A stretch of 64,000 nt of DNA from Favolaschia claudopus (Eukaryota > Basidiomycota > Agaricomycetes > Agaricales > Mycenaceae). The position numbers and the translations under genes were made by a program. Every line of letters begins with the position of its first letter. The stretch's first letter is position 1. Shown piece by piece: positions 11,040 through 22,761 of the stretch. Location: NCBI GenBank assembly GCA_037176885.1, contig JAWWNJ010000141.1:62001-126000 (forward strand), written 5' to 3'. The notes beneath the pieces are model-generated. The model was not told the DNA's origin. It did not search any database and saw nothing but the letters and a program-made list of their open reading frames with translations.

Positions 11040-11440
11040 GCCTGAAAATAATTGATACTACATACAAAACCTCCCTATATGCAAATCGTCATATACTACC
11101 ACGAGAATATACAGGCTTCGCGCAGTGGGCCTCCGCGGCGAGCGGTAGCACCACGCAGTGGGCCTCGCGGCGAGCGCAGCCCCGCGCAGCGGTCGGGGTC
11201 GAGGGTGGAAAACCCCAGCCGTCCGGGCCGGCGCCCGCAAAAGTTCCCCAAACTATTTACTTACTGTAAGTTGTATAGAAATGTAGCAAAAATAAGCAAA
11301 CAAACACTCAAAGTAAGTACAGAAGTAATTATAAGCCGTCAGGCAAAAGGAGGGGGGTCTGGGGGGAACAACGTTCCCCCCAGCGATGCGTTGACCAAAA
11401 AAATCGACGCAAGGAAGCCGTGGGAAGTCACGGTCACAGT
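11040..11440. repeat. GC-rich dispersed module (copy 1)
   Basis: This shares two blocks with other places in the window. The first is an array of CGCAGTGGGCC / CGGCGAGCG units followed by AACCCCAGCCGTCCGGGCCG (about 11120-11235; also near 17125-17240 and 47675-47745). The second is GGAGGGGGGTCTGGGGGGAA preceded by GCCGTCAGGC (about 11336-11383; inverted near 16995-17045 and 22695-22745). No coding capacity. The order and orientation of blocks differ between copies. Confidence 0.6.
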
Positions 11441-12098
11441 GTGACATTTCCCCGCGTCTGTTTAATCTCCTGCTTCCAGTGGAATCCATTAATTATCATC
11501 ATTTTTTCCTTCAATCCCCACAAGGATTGCGCTAAATTGAAAGGCCTTTCACGTCGAATTCGAAATCAATTTGCGTGCTGACCCTCAGTAGACCCTTCAA
11601 CCGTTACAATTATAATGAATATATCACTCAAAGCCTTCAACCAGTATGTGTAAACGATATCAATTTGACAGAGTTCGCATTGTTGAACAGCACGGGAAAC
11701 CGAACCAACACGTTTGACCGAAGCCATTTAACGGAAGGTCATTAGCGTAGGTAATTACCCAAGTTATCATCAATTCTTCACAAGAACACTGCGAAACCAT
11801 CCGTAATGGTTGAAATGTTTTGAATTGCTTGCTTTGGGGTTCACTAATGTGTATTGAATAATGTTAGATGTATTATCCAGAGCATAAACAGAGAACCAAG
11901 ACTTACTGGCTGGATTCAAGCCTTTTTCATGACTCGGAGCCCACCAATTTCCATTGTGTTGCACTGGAGTTTGCCGTATTGAATGCCGCTGATGATCACT
12001 GGAATTCGTTTGCAGGCACCGATTCACATCATCAATCAACGGCCGCCAACAGCCAACGGCGGCCACTGGTGGCCGCCAGTGACTTTCCTAGTGGTGTA
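11441..12098. other. Gene-free; GC palindrome at right edge
   Basis: AT-rich and non-coding until about 12040. Then a GC palindrome, GGCGGCCACTGGTGGCCGCC, lies near 12057-12077, directly before the truncated end of the next frame. The abrupt change from coding-like to unrelated sequence at the palindrome suggests it is an insertion or breakpoint scar. Confidence 0.4.
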
Positions 12099-12764
12099 TT
12101 ACTCTGGTAGGCGGCCTTCGTTTGCGGATACGTATCTGTCGAAGCATACCATGGCGTCAGATAGCGATGACTTGATATTCCAGACGAGTTGTTGAGGTAT
12201 GTCGAAAGCTTCGTCCTCTGTTGGTTTGAGAGAGTTGGCGACTGAGTTGTCGTCACGTTCATCGGCAGTGTTGTCGTCCATGGGGATGTCGCCTGAATAG
12301 AGCGAGGCGGCGGCGTCGGGGTCGTACGCGGGCACGTGACCGCTCGTTCGAGTGCTTCCGGGGGTCGGCGTCGTCTGTTCGCGGCTGTAGCCCCCTTCTA
12401 GACGGGGTGAGTCGGGCTGAGGCTCAGAGGTCGTGCTTTTGGGCGGTGATGTGTTGAATCCGAGGACGGAGAGACTGGAGGAGAGCATTTTTTTTGCTAT
12501 TTTGGACGGAGTTATCGGCGTCACCCTCGTGGTGGCGGGGGCAGGGTCTGGGGTGGATGTGGTGGAGCGGAGCGACGAGGTTCTGGGGACGGTGTACGGT
12601 TTCGTTGTCTCGCGATTTATGCTGATTCTCGATTCGTTTCTAAGTGGGCCGGATGCTGGGGGTTCAGCGGGAGGTTCGTTGCCAGAAATTTTGGGACGCG
12701 TTCTGGGGGGGTTGCTCGCACTGGTGCGGCTTTTAATGGAGCCTGGGGGGCTCCTGAGTGCCAT
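12099..12764 (-). CDS. Ser/Pro/Thr-rich protein fragment, unassigned
   Basis: A 221-codon frame with ATG start. The first two thirds are low-complexity (many SPxx, TTxx and PPAEPPA-type stretches). The last part, from about residue 165, becomes acidic and then folded-looking (QQLVWNIKSSLSDAMVCFDR) and is cut off at 12099 beside a GC palindrome. I do not recognise it. It could be the N-terminal part of a retrotransposon ORF1/Gag or of a disordered nuclear protein. It is divergently oriented to the gene starting near 12816. Confidence 0.35.
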   Translation of the reverse strand: MALRSPPGSIKSRTSASNPPRTRPKISGNEPPAEPPASGPLRNESRISINRETTKPYTVPRTSSLRSTTSTPDPAPATTRVTPITPSKIAKKMLSSSLSVLGFNTSPPKSTTSEPQPDSPRLEGGYSREQTTPTPGSTRTSGHVPAYDPDAAASLYSGDIPMDDNTADERDDNSVANSLKPTEDEAFDIPQQLVWNIKSSLSDAMVCFDRYVSANEGRLPE

Positions 12765-12815
12765 TCTTTCAAATCTACTCTTCTCGTCGACAACCTACTG
12801 ACGCGGAGGTCAGGA

Positions 12816-13525
12816 TTGATCGGAAGCGGAGATGGAGGTAGAGATCAAGAAGGACTTGACGTGACCTCATCTGTAAATTCCTTTTACGATGTCCAGCTCG
12901 GACCACAACTTATATTCGTAGACAGCGACACAGACCTCGATAACCTCATCTGGAACACTGAACAGGAGGCTCAACTACCAGGTAAAAGTGAAGGTCCTTT
13001 TGCGAAGGTTTGGGCGGCGGAACGAGGAAGTTTGGAGGATTTAACGGAAGAGCATGGGGATTCCTGGACAGACACATTACAGAAATTGGCAGATGAGCGT
13101 GCTTGCCCCAAAATCACAATTGCAACACCCTCTGGACGTGGTGCACGCCGAGCAGCCAAGTACAAGGTTTTTCCTTGACTTTTTTACTGCTTCTTGGGGT
13201 TCACTCTTCCCAGACACATTATCAGCAGCCCGAAAGCAGTCCAGTTCAGATTTCAGCTTTCGCATCATCCGCGGATGATAGTGGATCGGCATATGGCGAC
13301 TCCTCCGAGTCGGGAGAGGATAGTCCTGTCCTTGCTCCCTCGACGGAGTGGAGACAGCAAAATGTGCCGTTGCGCTACTCAAACCAGGATACCTCCCCTA
13401 ACAACCAGCAACCAAATGGCCTGCAACACAAGGGGTCCGAAGCTCTAGCTGACTTTAGGGCGAACGTGTTTCTGCACAATGCACCGCTGGAGGAACAGAT
13501 GCGAAGACTCCCCCGTGTATTGTAA
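12816..13525 (+). CDS. Small spliced gene of unknown function
   Basis: Two frames join cleanly across a 47-nt intron at 13167-13213 (GTTTTT...TTGAC...CCCAG, phase 0). The spliced product is acidic and Ser/Gln/Asp-rich: exon 1 contains FVDSDTDLDNLIWN and TIATPSGRGARRAAKYK, exon 2 contains SSADDSGSAYGDSSESGED. No ATG is present in the first frame, so an upstream exon is probably missing from this model and 12816 is only the open limit. The frame stops at 13525. A GTAAGT at 13522 with an AG at 13550-13551 would make a very short alternative intron, less likely. No known domain is visible. Confidence 0.45.
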
Positions 13526-13566
13526 GTATACATGAGATTCACACTCTTCAGGTTGCTAGGGTAAAT

Positions 13567-14478
13567 AGCATTGACCGGCTATTGCATGAACGTGGACATT
13601 TGAACCACATTGTTGGGCAACCTCTGCTCGTTATCACGCCCGAAATCTCCCGAAATCATATACAACTCTAGAGCGCACAAGATGGATTGACGGGGGGTAT
13701 TACATGATATTTCAATCGAATTTTTTTCTTACTCCATTTTGGGGGGCAAATATTTGTGCCAAATTCCGACACTCGATTTGATTTGAAGTTCTGATACAGT
13801 CCATCATCTCATAATGCATAAGGTCCGTGGACCCCTCCACAGCCCTCCGCCTTACGCATTATGAGCGATATATAGTTCCAGATTTTGTCACACCGTGTGA
13901 CATTCTGTGACACCGTCACAAAATCGTAAAATCAAAAGAAAATACAGTCGTAAACTGGGAAGGGCAACGATTGGCAGCTCGTTTGGCGGCTGGTAAGACT
14001 GGTTCAAATTTGGTTTTGCGAGTCTATTCTTAGTACTTAGTCATCTATATCTTGAGCCATACACACACGAAGAAAATTGGACCCGAAAATCTGACGCTAT
14101 CGCGCATTCGAGCCGAAGACTTCGGTTGACGCTGGAAATTGCTTCAATTCAAAACAATTATGCACGTTTGGACAACGAACTCTCATTGGCTGAAGGTATA
14201 GTCAAGTATGCAAGGTACACAACCGCTACCCAATCGCTAAGGACCGCGCGCGACGAGCCGCTGAACGAGCCGCCACATGACGTAGCCGCTCCAATCCGCA
14301 TGCCGTTAGAGCCGCCAGGTGGCTTCTGGCGGCTCACCGCAAACTCTGGCTACGGATTTCCGTATTGGGAAAGTTTGATGGGCTAAACTTTTATGTCGGA
14401 GTCAAGAAGAGCTATTCGGAATGAAAATTGGATGCTCAGACCGGGGGTAGCTTTTGTCAATACGCCGGAATTCGGGCA
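13567..14478. other. Gene-free; short MITE relic and one strong hairpin
   Basis: Around 13796-13881 the sequence has CATAATGCATAAG and its inverted counterpart, matching the termini of the larger TA-flanked element at 48156-48978, so a tiny decayed relative sits here. At 14308-14334, GAGCCGCCAG and CTGGCGGCTC form a perfect 10-bp stem with a 7-base loop. Nothing protein-like. Confidence 0.4.
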
Positions 14479-16468
14479 CTTATTAGCCATTCAATGGCTG
14501 CATCGCAAACAGGCTAATTTCAAGGATCCCTCCTGCACGGAGCCAAATAATTGCGTGGCCGTTCAAAGATGCTAAGAGCAAAGAATTTAGCTACAGTCTT
14601 GGTTAATTTTCAATCAATCACAGTGCCGGACCCCATCACCTACACATGCAATATACTTTTGTCCCAGTGTTATGCCTCCATGGCTTCCGTAATTCGCCAT
14701 GTTTGCTCAAATGAGGGGCCGAAGAGTTTTACAATTTGTAAGCTTGTTTTCCACCCTTACTAGCCAAAGCAAGTGTGCAAAAACATTTGAATAGATCACA
14801 TGTGCAAGCTAGAGGTAGTCGAAAGTGGTCTGGAAGGGCAGTTGCCCAGATTTCCGTTGAACAATGAGCGGAAGTTGAAAGACACAGGTGAATTTCAAGC
14901 TGTCGGAATCGGTGAATGGACGGGGAAAGGCAGCCCGTCAAGACCACGACACGAATACGTGGAGACACGTAGTCGTTAGGTGTGGATGACTCGAGCACAC
15001 AGCTGGACTACGTGGTTGAGGTTGTATTGTCGAATAAGGAGGAGGAAAGCACGTCGACGCGACGTGTACAAGGTATTTAATTATATTTCCGAGAGGGTAT
15101 AAATACGGCCTGTAATTCTACGAGAATACAACTACTTTTACCCCCTCATTTCACTACACAAGCTGTTGCCAAAATTGTGCTGGCTCTGAAGAGCGTCAGG
15201 AATAGAGGTTGCCTACAACAACTTGTGCAGGTCTAAGGAATATCCCGACGTATTTTTCAAACTCAAAATCTTGGAAAAATATCACGTGGTCGCGAAGCAA
15301 TCGTGGGATTAACGGTTACTTTTGTCAGAAGTTTCGACACTACTTAGACCGAGAATTCGTGATCAATTCGTGCGTATTCGAATCCTCCCGTGTTTCCTAT
15401 CGTGTGTGCGAGTTGATTTTCGCCAGGTCAGGAACATATCTCTCGATACTCCTCCTTACATAACATGAGTTGCGTTTCTAGTAACCTACCACTAGAATTC
15501 TGTACCTTGTATGCCTGTTATGATGTGCGTCGAACTGGAAGAGCTGTATCAAAGCCGTATGAATGTTCAAATTTGACGGCCCAATTCTTATTCTATTTAC
15601 CGCAGCCTTTTCACTGACTATTTATCCCTTTCCTTCTGGAGCCTCGCTCGTGACCCGCACTCTGTCAATCATAACGTGCACGGGCCTTGAGGGCAGACCT
15701 CGCGATAGAATCCTGTCAGTGCCCATTTCATAAATAGAATTCTGCAATTTAACACTATGGGAATCACCAGATAGTCATCGTTACTGAAAAGCACAACAGT
15801 CATTCAATATTGTTTCTTGTAAAACCGCAACGAAATATAAGACGTACTCCATTTTACGGCAATATATAGTCCTCTCGACCCGGCACAAATCGCATGTGGG
15901 TCGACGATGTTGACGTCTTCTGGAGGGATGGGTGGCACAGTCTACGGCCTAGCATAGTTGAACATAACGAAAATCAATTGGAGACGTGCAAATTCAGGTA
16001 CCATATGGCCCCCGTCACATCTGGAACACGATTTGACCCCTTCTGTACACTCTTCGCGATCGTGACCTCTCTGTCCACCTCATCATAATTACGAGCAGTC
16101 AACATCTGAGGCCAACAAGAGATAAAGGCGCGGTCGACGTACATCTATGGCTGTAAGGGGTATACAATCCTCCAGGTCAAACTTTACACGCCATACATAA
16201 AGAGCACTTTAAGAGCTGGCATACCATGCGGGTCCCCCCTGGGGACACGAAGCCGCTTTGTGGCTCACTGGCCCGAAATAACTTCGGAGAAGATCAAACG
16301 CGAGGAAACAACCACAACGCACAGCGTAAACAGTGAAAGCATCGCTGCGATTCGAACATGACGACGTTGAACTTGATGAATGAACAATGGTTGAGGGGAG
16401 AGAAGGGAACACCTTCTGGTGTTTGTGTGATGGAAATCATCAATATTTTAGTCTCGAATACCCAGACG
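14479..16468. other. Mostly featureless, no gene seen
   Basis: Near 14479-14515 the sequence shares a block (AGCCATTCAATGGCT, then CATCGCAAAC) with the inverted repeat inside an intron of the MRG gene at about 38010-38226. Around 15105 a TATAAATA lies in AT-rich sequence that could be a promoter of a retrotransposon terminal repeat, but no partner copy was found. No supported coding frame. Confidence 0.35.
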
Positions 16469-16469
16469 T

Positions 16470-17540
16470 ACTACCGCATTATTTATGGGCTGCCGGATAT
16501 CTTTCCGTATATGGTGAATAGAGGACGTTTTTGACAGCTGACTGATCTTGGGTGGTGGGAGAATTTGTTGGCGGTAGTACGTCTGGGCCGGTTGAGCCGT
16601 GGCACCTACCATCACCATATTATTCTGCGCGTCGACGCGTTTCTATCCGCCGAAATCCTCAGGGAATGCCTCTAGGTGACGAGGCACCCCATCCCGCCCT
16701 CTGTCTATGCTTAGGTGCATCCTCTTATCCTGTACACGGAACCCAATTTCCACAGGAAGATGACGCGAGTGGGGGTGATGGTAGGTGTCACGGTTCAATC
16801 GGCGAGTATATGCCAGAACAGTGGGAGTGGGACTCGGCTATTTAAGCGAGTCCCACTATTGATCGTTTCTGCATCAACTGCAATCAACTAGCGATCAGTG
16901 AATCAAAGGTTCATCAAACCTCGGCATTAAGGGCCGAGGAGGTATTTTATTTGTTTAATGTCTTTCTACAGTAGTTTCTGTGCTAATATATATCGCTGGG
17001 GGGAACGTGGTTCCCCCCAGACCCCCCTCCTTTAGCCTGACGGCATATTTGATTAATTTGACTCAGTAACTCGAGTTTTCTTTGCTTTTTACTCTGTAAA
17101 TTTAATTCATGTAGCGCGGGGGAGACCCCCGCGGACCCCCCTTGACGCTCGCCGCTAGGCCCACTGCGTGGTGCCGTCGCTCGCCGCTGGGCCCACTGCG
17201 TGGTGCTACCGCTCGCCGCGGGGGCCCACTGCGTGGAGCCAGGAATATTTTAAAGCGTCGGGGCGTGTTTTTTATGCTAATTACGTGCAAATGATTCAGA
17301 TCATATTTACTGATGTGCCGGCAAGCCGAGTCCCACTAGAGCTCGAATCTCAACATCCGAGCATCCGAGTCCCACTATCGGCTTTTATCCGGGGTTTACC
17401 CGAGTCCCACTCCCACCCTTTTGGCCATTCCTCTCAATTGGCCCAGACGTATACAAGCCTCGCCATTTTCCCACATGCCAGAGATCAATCAAACTTCAAA
17501 AACGTCCTCTATTCACCATATATGGAAACACCTCCGAAAG
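16470..17540. mobile_element. Inverted-repeat element with internal repeat modules (about 1.05 kb)
   Basis: Left (about 16495-16590) and right (about 17437-17537) segments are inverted copies over roughly 100 bp; the best-matching core is TATGGTGAATAGAGGACG. The interior carries many copies of AGTGGGACTCGG or its complement (near 16825, 16848, 17330, 17370 and 17400), a TTTAAG promoter-like motif between two of them, and the GC-rich module described at 11040-11440. A separate hairpin at the left pairs ACCCAGACGTACTACCGC near 16470 with its complement near 16572. A related half copy is at 22500-22760. The target duplication was not resolved. Confidence 0.6.
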
Positions 17541-18544
17541 GTGTCCAATTGCTTGTATGATACACCACCGCGAAGTTGACACGCAAATATGGCGTGTGAC
17601 ATGATGTCACCCGGACAATGAGAGGTCACACGTCAAAATCACATCAGCCTTAAGCTGGCCACGACGCAAAAAACATGCACCACGCTTTTTTAGCGCTATT
17701 GTAGCGTCCCGTAGACATATTGAAAAGCAGCAAGCTGATAGCATTTCTTCCATTCATATCACACTGACATCTCACATTTAATATACTTGACTGTGTTATC
17801 ATGATCACATTTGGATACAGAGCTCCAGGAAGGGAGAAATAAATTGTGGCGGAAATGTATATACATCGTACGAGAAGAATTACAGAGAAGAATCCATTAT
17901 GCATAGTGACCTCCAATCACACCCAACAAAGCTCACCTGCTCACCATAATGTTCTGCCCTCCCGAAGAGCTTGACAGTGAAGCGGCTGCACTGTACAAAC
18001 TTTGGCTGAGATTAACGGTGGCATATTTAAAGAAAACACCATACACTTGCCACTTATAACAATTGAAAGCAGGAAAGTAAGAGCTGTTGGTATGTCAGTT
18101 ATGGGGAGGGCCGCAATGATAAGCAGACGCACCAAGGGTGTATGCGAGAGAGCAGGAGCTTGAGAGCGCAGGGTGGCAGGGGATCTATCAGAAAAATCAG
18201 ACCAAGCTCAGGCCGAAGGAGGATGGAGAAGTTACATGGCGGATTGGGTTAACTCAGAAGAGAGCGAGAAATTGAGTGGTGGAGGAGACGGTGGCAAGGA
18301 GGATGGTGGTGGTGGGAGAGGGAGAGGTGTGGTGCGGTGTTTGTGACGTGTCAACCTTATAACTTAACCGAGCCGGAAGTGGCCGGAGAAGACCGCGGGC
18401 TTGATGTGAGAATGGCCGCCGGACATGCAAAATTTACGCAAGTGGCCTGATTTGCATCCAGTTGGCGCTTCAGCTTCAGTCCACACGCTAGGGATATGTC
18501 ACACATCACACGCAAACTCAACATCACATTCCGTCGGTGGTGTA
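17541..18544. other. Gene-free
   Basis: No protein-like frame. A GGTGGTGG/GGAGGAG purine-rich stretch lies at 18270-18345, and several CACGTGTGAC-like words at 17590-17635. Nothing assignable. Confidence 0.35.
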
Positions 18545-19097
18545 GCGGACAGAACTTCATGTCAAGCCGTAATTTTGGTTGAAATTCTTCAAGATTTGGA
18601 ATGTGGCAGGAACATAGGGTGGGTTTATAAGTAAAATTTTCATTTCAGAGAAAACGGAGTAACCCTAACCTAGGGTAAGAAAAGCGCTAAATTTTTGCGG
18701 AAATTTCCAAAATTGGGTGTACCTAACTTGCGATTTTGCGCTGAAAAATTTGCAATTTGCCCTCCAAACAGCACCAGATTGCTCTGTGATGGTATTAGAC
18801 TCCCCCGATACTGTGAACCATTTAGTTCAAGGTTGTGGTTTGCTTTTTTTCTTCTGCTCGGCGGCTATTTGATGCGTTGATGGGATCACAGGGCCACCGG
18901 TTACCGGTCGGTCCGGACCAAAAGCGCTCCGGGGAGCAAAAATAATTTTTCAACTTTTCAAACTTTTGCACCGGGGGATCTTTAGCTGGCCTTCTTAGAG
19001 TGCTTTCTACACAATTTTTAATTCACCTAGGTAAAAGGTGAGGTCACGGTAATGATTTCCAAATTGGGTAACCGACTTGTCACGAAGTTAGGTCCGC
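18545..19097. mobile_element. TA-flanked non-autonomous mariner element (553 bp)
   Basis: Inverted termini (GCGGACAGAACTTCATGTC at the left; complement of GCGGACCTAACTTCGTGAC at the right) are flanked by TA at 18543-18544 and 19098-19099. Subterminal blocks, such as the ATTTCCAAATTGGG stretch near the right end and the AAAATTTTCATTTCAGA stretch near 18640, are shared with the transposase-bearing element at 41346-42511. This is a deletion derivative or MITE of that family. Confidence 0.8.
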
Positions 19098-20288
19098 TAT
19101 CATCATATACGTCTGGGTATCCGAGACTACAATATTTCGGAAGATCCCGGATAAACGGTCACCCGACCTACTATGATGTCAATGCGCAAAAGATCTTTTA
19201 CTTTGCAGCATTGCATCATCCTACAAGCCTCCAGCACTCGGATGGAAGGCTCCCTCTCACCCCAGAACTCTCTGGAAGCTCAACGACTCAACAACGAGTC
19301 ATTAAGTATCGCAACCGATCGGGGATCTCGGACAAGGACGTCAGTAGATATAAACTCGTATGTACCGCATATGTATCTTTACCTCTTAATTCACTACTCT
19401 CATCATCTCACCACTTCGTGTGATTCCAGATCGATTAGAAGCATGTCTCAGCTTATCACCGGCTCTCCTTACAAGTAACGCTGCGGCTTACTTATTGGTG
19501 AGTACAGCAATCTTAAGAATACGGAGACGTTTCCCGTGCTCACGTCCTACGAAGATTCACTCTCGTAGTTCGGTTGCTTGAGGTAGACTGGCATCTGCTC
19601 TTGTTGTTTTATATAGGAATTAAACATACCTCTACTCTATTCAACGACACACTCAAACGCGTGATTATCTAAGAAGATCCGGAATTGCACTCCGCGCAAA
19701 CGGTTTCGCTAACACTGGTGGACACACTGTGGTGGTGGCATTGGGAACTTCCTTGCTTAAACAGTTGAGTACTTAACCTGTCTACTCTTTTCACGCATGG
19801 CACACCTGCGGCCAACCTGCGCCGGTCCTGCGGCGCCGCTCTTCAAGTTGAACCATCAAGTCATACTACAGTACATCCCATCTAAGTACATTGAATCGAA
19901 AAGCTAGCCCCGACTACGGCTACCTTGTAACCTTGCAACCTTTATCACCCAGTTCATCTGGAGCGCGAACTCTCATGATGCGATCGGGCTAGTGTGAAAC
20001 AACACTCCTATCTTCTTTCTCCATGAGACTCTCACTCGTCGTCAATGGTGCTCTGATAATTCTACTGGCCATGACCAACCAAGCTCGGATTGCAGCTACA
20101 ATACACCGCAGGTATGTATTGTAGCGTCTGTTTACAAGAGACTAGATTGCAGCTCTTTCTTAATGGATCTACTCCGTAATGCTCTCATCATTCACAATTC
20201 CCGCCATTCTTGCGCTCTAAGGGATTATTCTCGCCTATTTACTTGTTACTGTGTATGTACCGAGGACCTCGGCATATGCGCCAATACG
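19098..20288. other. Gene-free
   Basis: No supported coding frame. TATATAGGAATTAAACATA near 19610 and runs of CTC/TCT hint at a decayed retrotransposon regulatory region, but no second copy was found in the window. Confidence 0.3.
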
Positions 20289-20465
20289 TCCGATCCTGAT
20301 GCGTACGGATTTCGACCCAAAATATGCTCCATGTCCGATAAAAATGCGTACGATTTGACCCGCAATCGATGGTGTAGTCGGATCTTGCGGGCGTACGGAA
20401 CGGCTCTACCGGCACCTATGTCCAATCATGATGCGTACGAATTTCGACCGATTCGCAGTTTGCCG
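20289..20465. repeat. Decayed tandem repeat, about 44-bp unit, four copies
   Basis: Units start at 20289, 20334, 20378 and 20421, at spacings of 45, 44 and 43 bp. Each begins TCCGAT or a near variant and contains GCGTACG about 12 bases in, usually followed by GATTTCGACC-like bases. Isolated GCGTACG words at 20558 and 20634 suggest the array once extended further. Copies differ by many substitutions, so it is old. Confidence 0.65.
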
Positions 20466-20649
20466 GCAGAATTGCTGAGGTTTGCCGTCTATCTGAAGGT
20501 CGGAGCCGTGATGCTCACGGAAACTGACCTGTGCTGCCAAGATGTTCGTTCAGTCGTGCGTACGCAAGCAACCGTTTTGCTTGCCACCCGATCAGAAATG
20601 CGCACAGAAATGGTCAAAATCCGGCAAAAACCCTGCGTACGGAAGTGAC

Positions 20650-21199
20650 GAATTTTGGGCGTTTTGGATCGAACATATTACCACATATGCCGAGGTCCTA
20701 TGTACCGTCTCGAGAATACTGTAGAGTTTCGCTCAATTCGTATGTCACGCGTCACAGGCCTGAATTTTTTTGTGCCTGTCACAGGTCACCGAGGGTTCTT
20801 ACGAATAGCGAAAACCAGTCACAAATTGTGACGGAAGCGAACAAGTGGATCAAACAAAAGAACTGGTGTAAGTCTTAGATTGACCAAGGGAAAAGCTACT
20901 ACGACAAGAACTAAACTACTTATACAGGAAAATCAAGGCTGTGTACATGGAGTCATGGGGACGAAACGGGCAGATCTCGCCGTGAGCGGATGCGAACGCC
21001 GATCCGTCACATCCGCCCTCCAGATCGTCGACCACGACGAGCTCAATCTTCATACAAAAATCAATAAATCTTGTTCAAAATTAATTCAACGTTCGAAATG
21101 GTCTTCGAAATGGTCTTCGAAAAATCAAAATCAAACCATTTGGGTATCCTCGCCCTCCTCGACGACCATTTCGATGTCGAGGAGAGAAGTCTCGCTGAT
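20650..21199. other. No intact gene; downstream of gag relic
   Basis: This lies 3' of the Ty3-type gag, where protease and polymerase would be expected, but no recognisable polymerase motif was found. TTCGAAATGGTC is repeated in tandem at 21092-21116. The pol region appears deleted. Confidence 0.35.
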
Positions 21200-22499
21200 T
21201 TACAAGGTTTCAAGAATTTCTGTGCTCTCCAAAAGAGCATCACGGTCATCAGTCGTAGTGAACTGAACACCGTGGGATGAGAAACCAGGTGGTTTACCCT
21301 TTGAAATCATTGTGTTCAGGTCCGGACAGTTGCGAGAAAGATGTCCATGTACGCCACAGTTGAAGCACAACCCGGCAGCAAGATATTCAGTTCGTTTCTT
21401 AACCGAAAGATTTTTGCCGTTGTCGCGAGACTTTAGCGCATTCGTGGTAGGTTCAGGTTCTACACTGGAAACCGAGATAACGCGCCCTCCAGTACGACGT
21501 TTCCCGTTCAAATCTGAGTCCAGTTTCTGGTCATCGGGCTTGAATCGAGTCTTACTCGATTCAGCCATATCAATTTCATCGTTGTCGTCGTCAACCTTGA
21601 CGATAATTTCAGCGCTTTCAGCACCAGCAGTGACTTCAGCCCAAGAGGAGGTCTCCGGATCGAGTTTATCCCGGAACATTTCCTTGCGTATGTCGGCGTT
21701 GAGGCTCCGCCAGAACATTACAACCTTCTCCTGGTTGGCTTCAAGACCAATGGTGTTGTATATCCGCTCCCATTCGGCCTTGTGAATCAACACTGACTTA
21801 GTGCCTTGCAGGCAAGAACGCAATCGAGTGCGTTGCTTCTCGCGGAAGTTCACAGGAAAACAAAAATTGAATAAACCCCCAGAAGAATTCACTCAAAGTC
21901 CAAACATGCTCGTCATTCTCAACTTTACTGTTGTAGAATTCAAGTGCACGAGCCATCAAGTAGTACGACAAGTAAAACACTCGTTGGTCGGTTGGAACTT
22001 TTCCGAGTTGAACATAATTCGATCCTTCCTTGACGAATCGATGGAATGCAATGGCATCCGGTGAGCCATCGTATTCCTTTGGAGGGATAGGCTTGAGAAT
22101 CATTTTATTCTTCCTACGAGAATTCCGGCTCTTCTTAGAGGAACGGCGCTTGCGCCGATGACGCGACGGGTGTGACTTCCCGGAACCTGAACCATCCGAG
22201 GGCTCAGAGTCTGAGCTCGACGAATCAGATGGGTCGGATGGGGTGGGTGAACCATCTACGCGCTCGGCATTGCGCAACGTACGCTCTATAAAGCTGCCTG
22301 GCGCGACGCGTGCAGCAGGAGTGGGATCGGGACGGAATCCGCGAGCTCCGTGATCCGCACCGATCTGTCTATCAATGCTGTTTTTAACAGCAGTCTGTGC
22401 CCTGGTTAAGTTAACCTTGGGCGTTATCGTCCGAGAACGTTGCAAGCTGCTGATCTGCGCTTGCAGATCAGCAATCTTTTCATCTACACTCTGGCCAGA
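21200..22499 (-). pseudogene. gag: Ty3-type retrotransposon gag, one frameshift
   Basis: Two overlapping frames make one Gag. The first (22499 to about 21880) has an acidic/Ser-rich and basic N-terminus (RRSSKKSRNSRRKNK) and a capsid-like segment (EYDGSPDAIAFHRFVKEG, then YYLMARALEFYNSKV). The second, from about 21880 on, continues GLFNFCFPVNFREKQR and AEWERIYNTIGL, and ends after a zinc knuckle, CFNCGVHGHLSRNC (CX2CX4HX4C). The frames join at a run of five G on the coding strand (21876-21880), where one G fewer restores continuity. This is a lesion or, less likely, a slippage site. The usual protease, reverse transcriptase and integrase do not follow, so the element is truncated. Confidence 0.85.
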
Positions 22500-22761
22500 G
22501 TTAGAGTATATGCCAAAAGGATGGGAGTGGGACTCGGCTATTTAAGCGAGTCCCACTGTTGATGTCTTTTGGATCACACACAATCAAAGCTGTATCAGGG
22601 GATCAACAGCGCATCAATCCTCGGCATTTAGAGCCGAAATTTATGTTTAATGTGTTTAATTGCTTTCTCGGTGTATTTCTGAGCTAATAGGTTTCTGGTG
22701 GGAACGTAGTTCCCCCCAGACCCCCCTCCTTGAGCCTGACGGCATATTTTATGAGTTATAT
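22500..22761. repeat. Terminal or regulatory repeat adjoining gag
   Basis: On the upstream side of the gag relic. It contains the same AGTGGGACTCGG...TTTAAG...CGAGTCCCACT arrangement as 16820-16860, and the GGGGGGAACTACG / GGAGGGGGGTCTGG module plus GCCTGACGGC. It may be the 5' terminal repeat of the gag element, or an unrelated repeat that the retrotransposon landed beside. No TG...CA limits were resolved. Confidence 0.45.

Noticed and set aside
16470..17540. Solo long terminal repeat interpretation
   Set aside because: The two ends are inverted copies of about 100 bp rather than TG...CA direct-repeat limits, so a DNA-type element fits better, although the TTTAAG motif left some doubt.
20289..20640. 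CRISPR-like array
   Set aside because: Whole units diverge together with no constant repeat and variable spacer, and the setting is a fungal genome.
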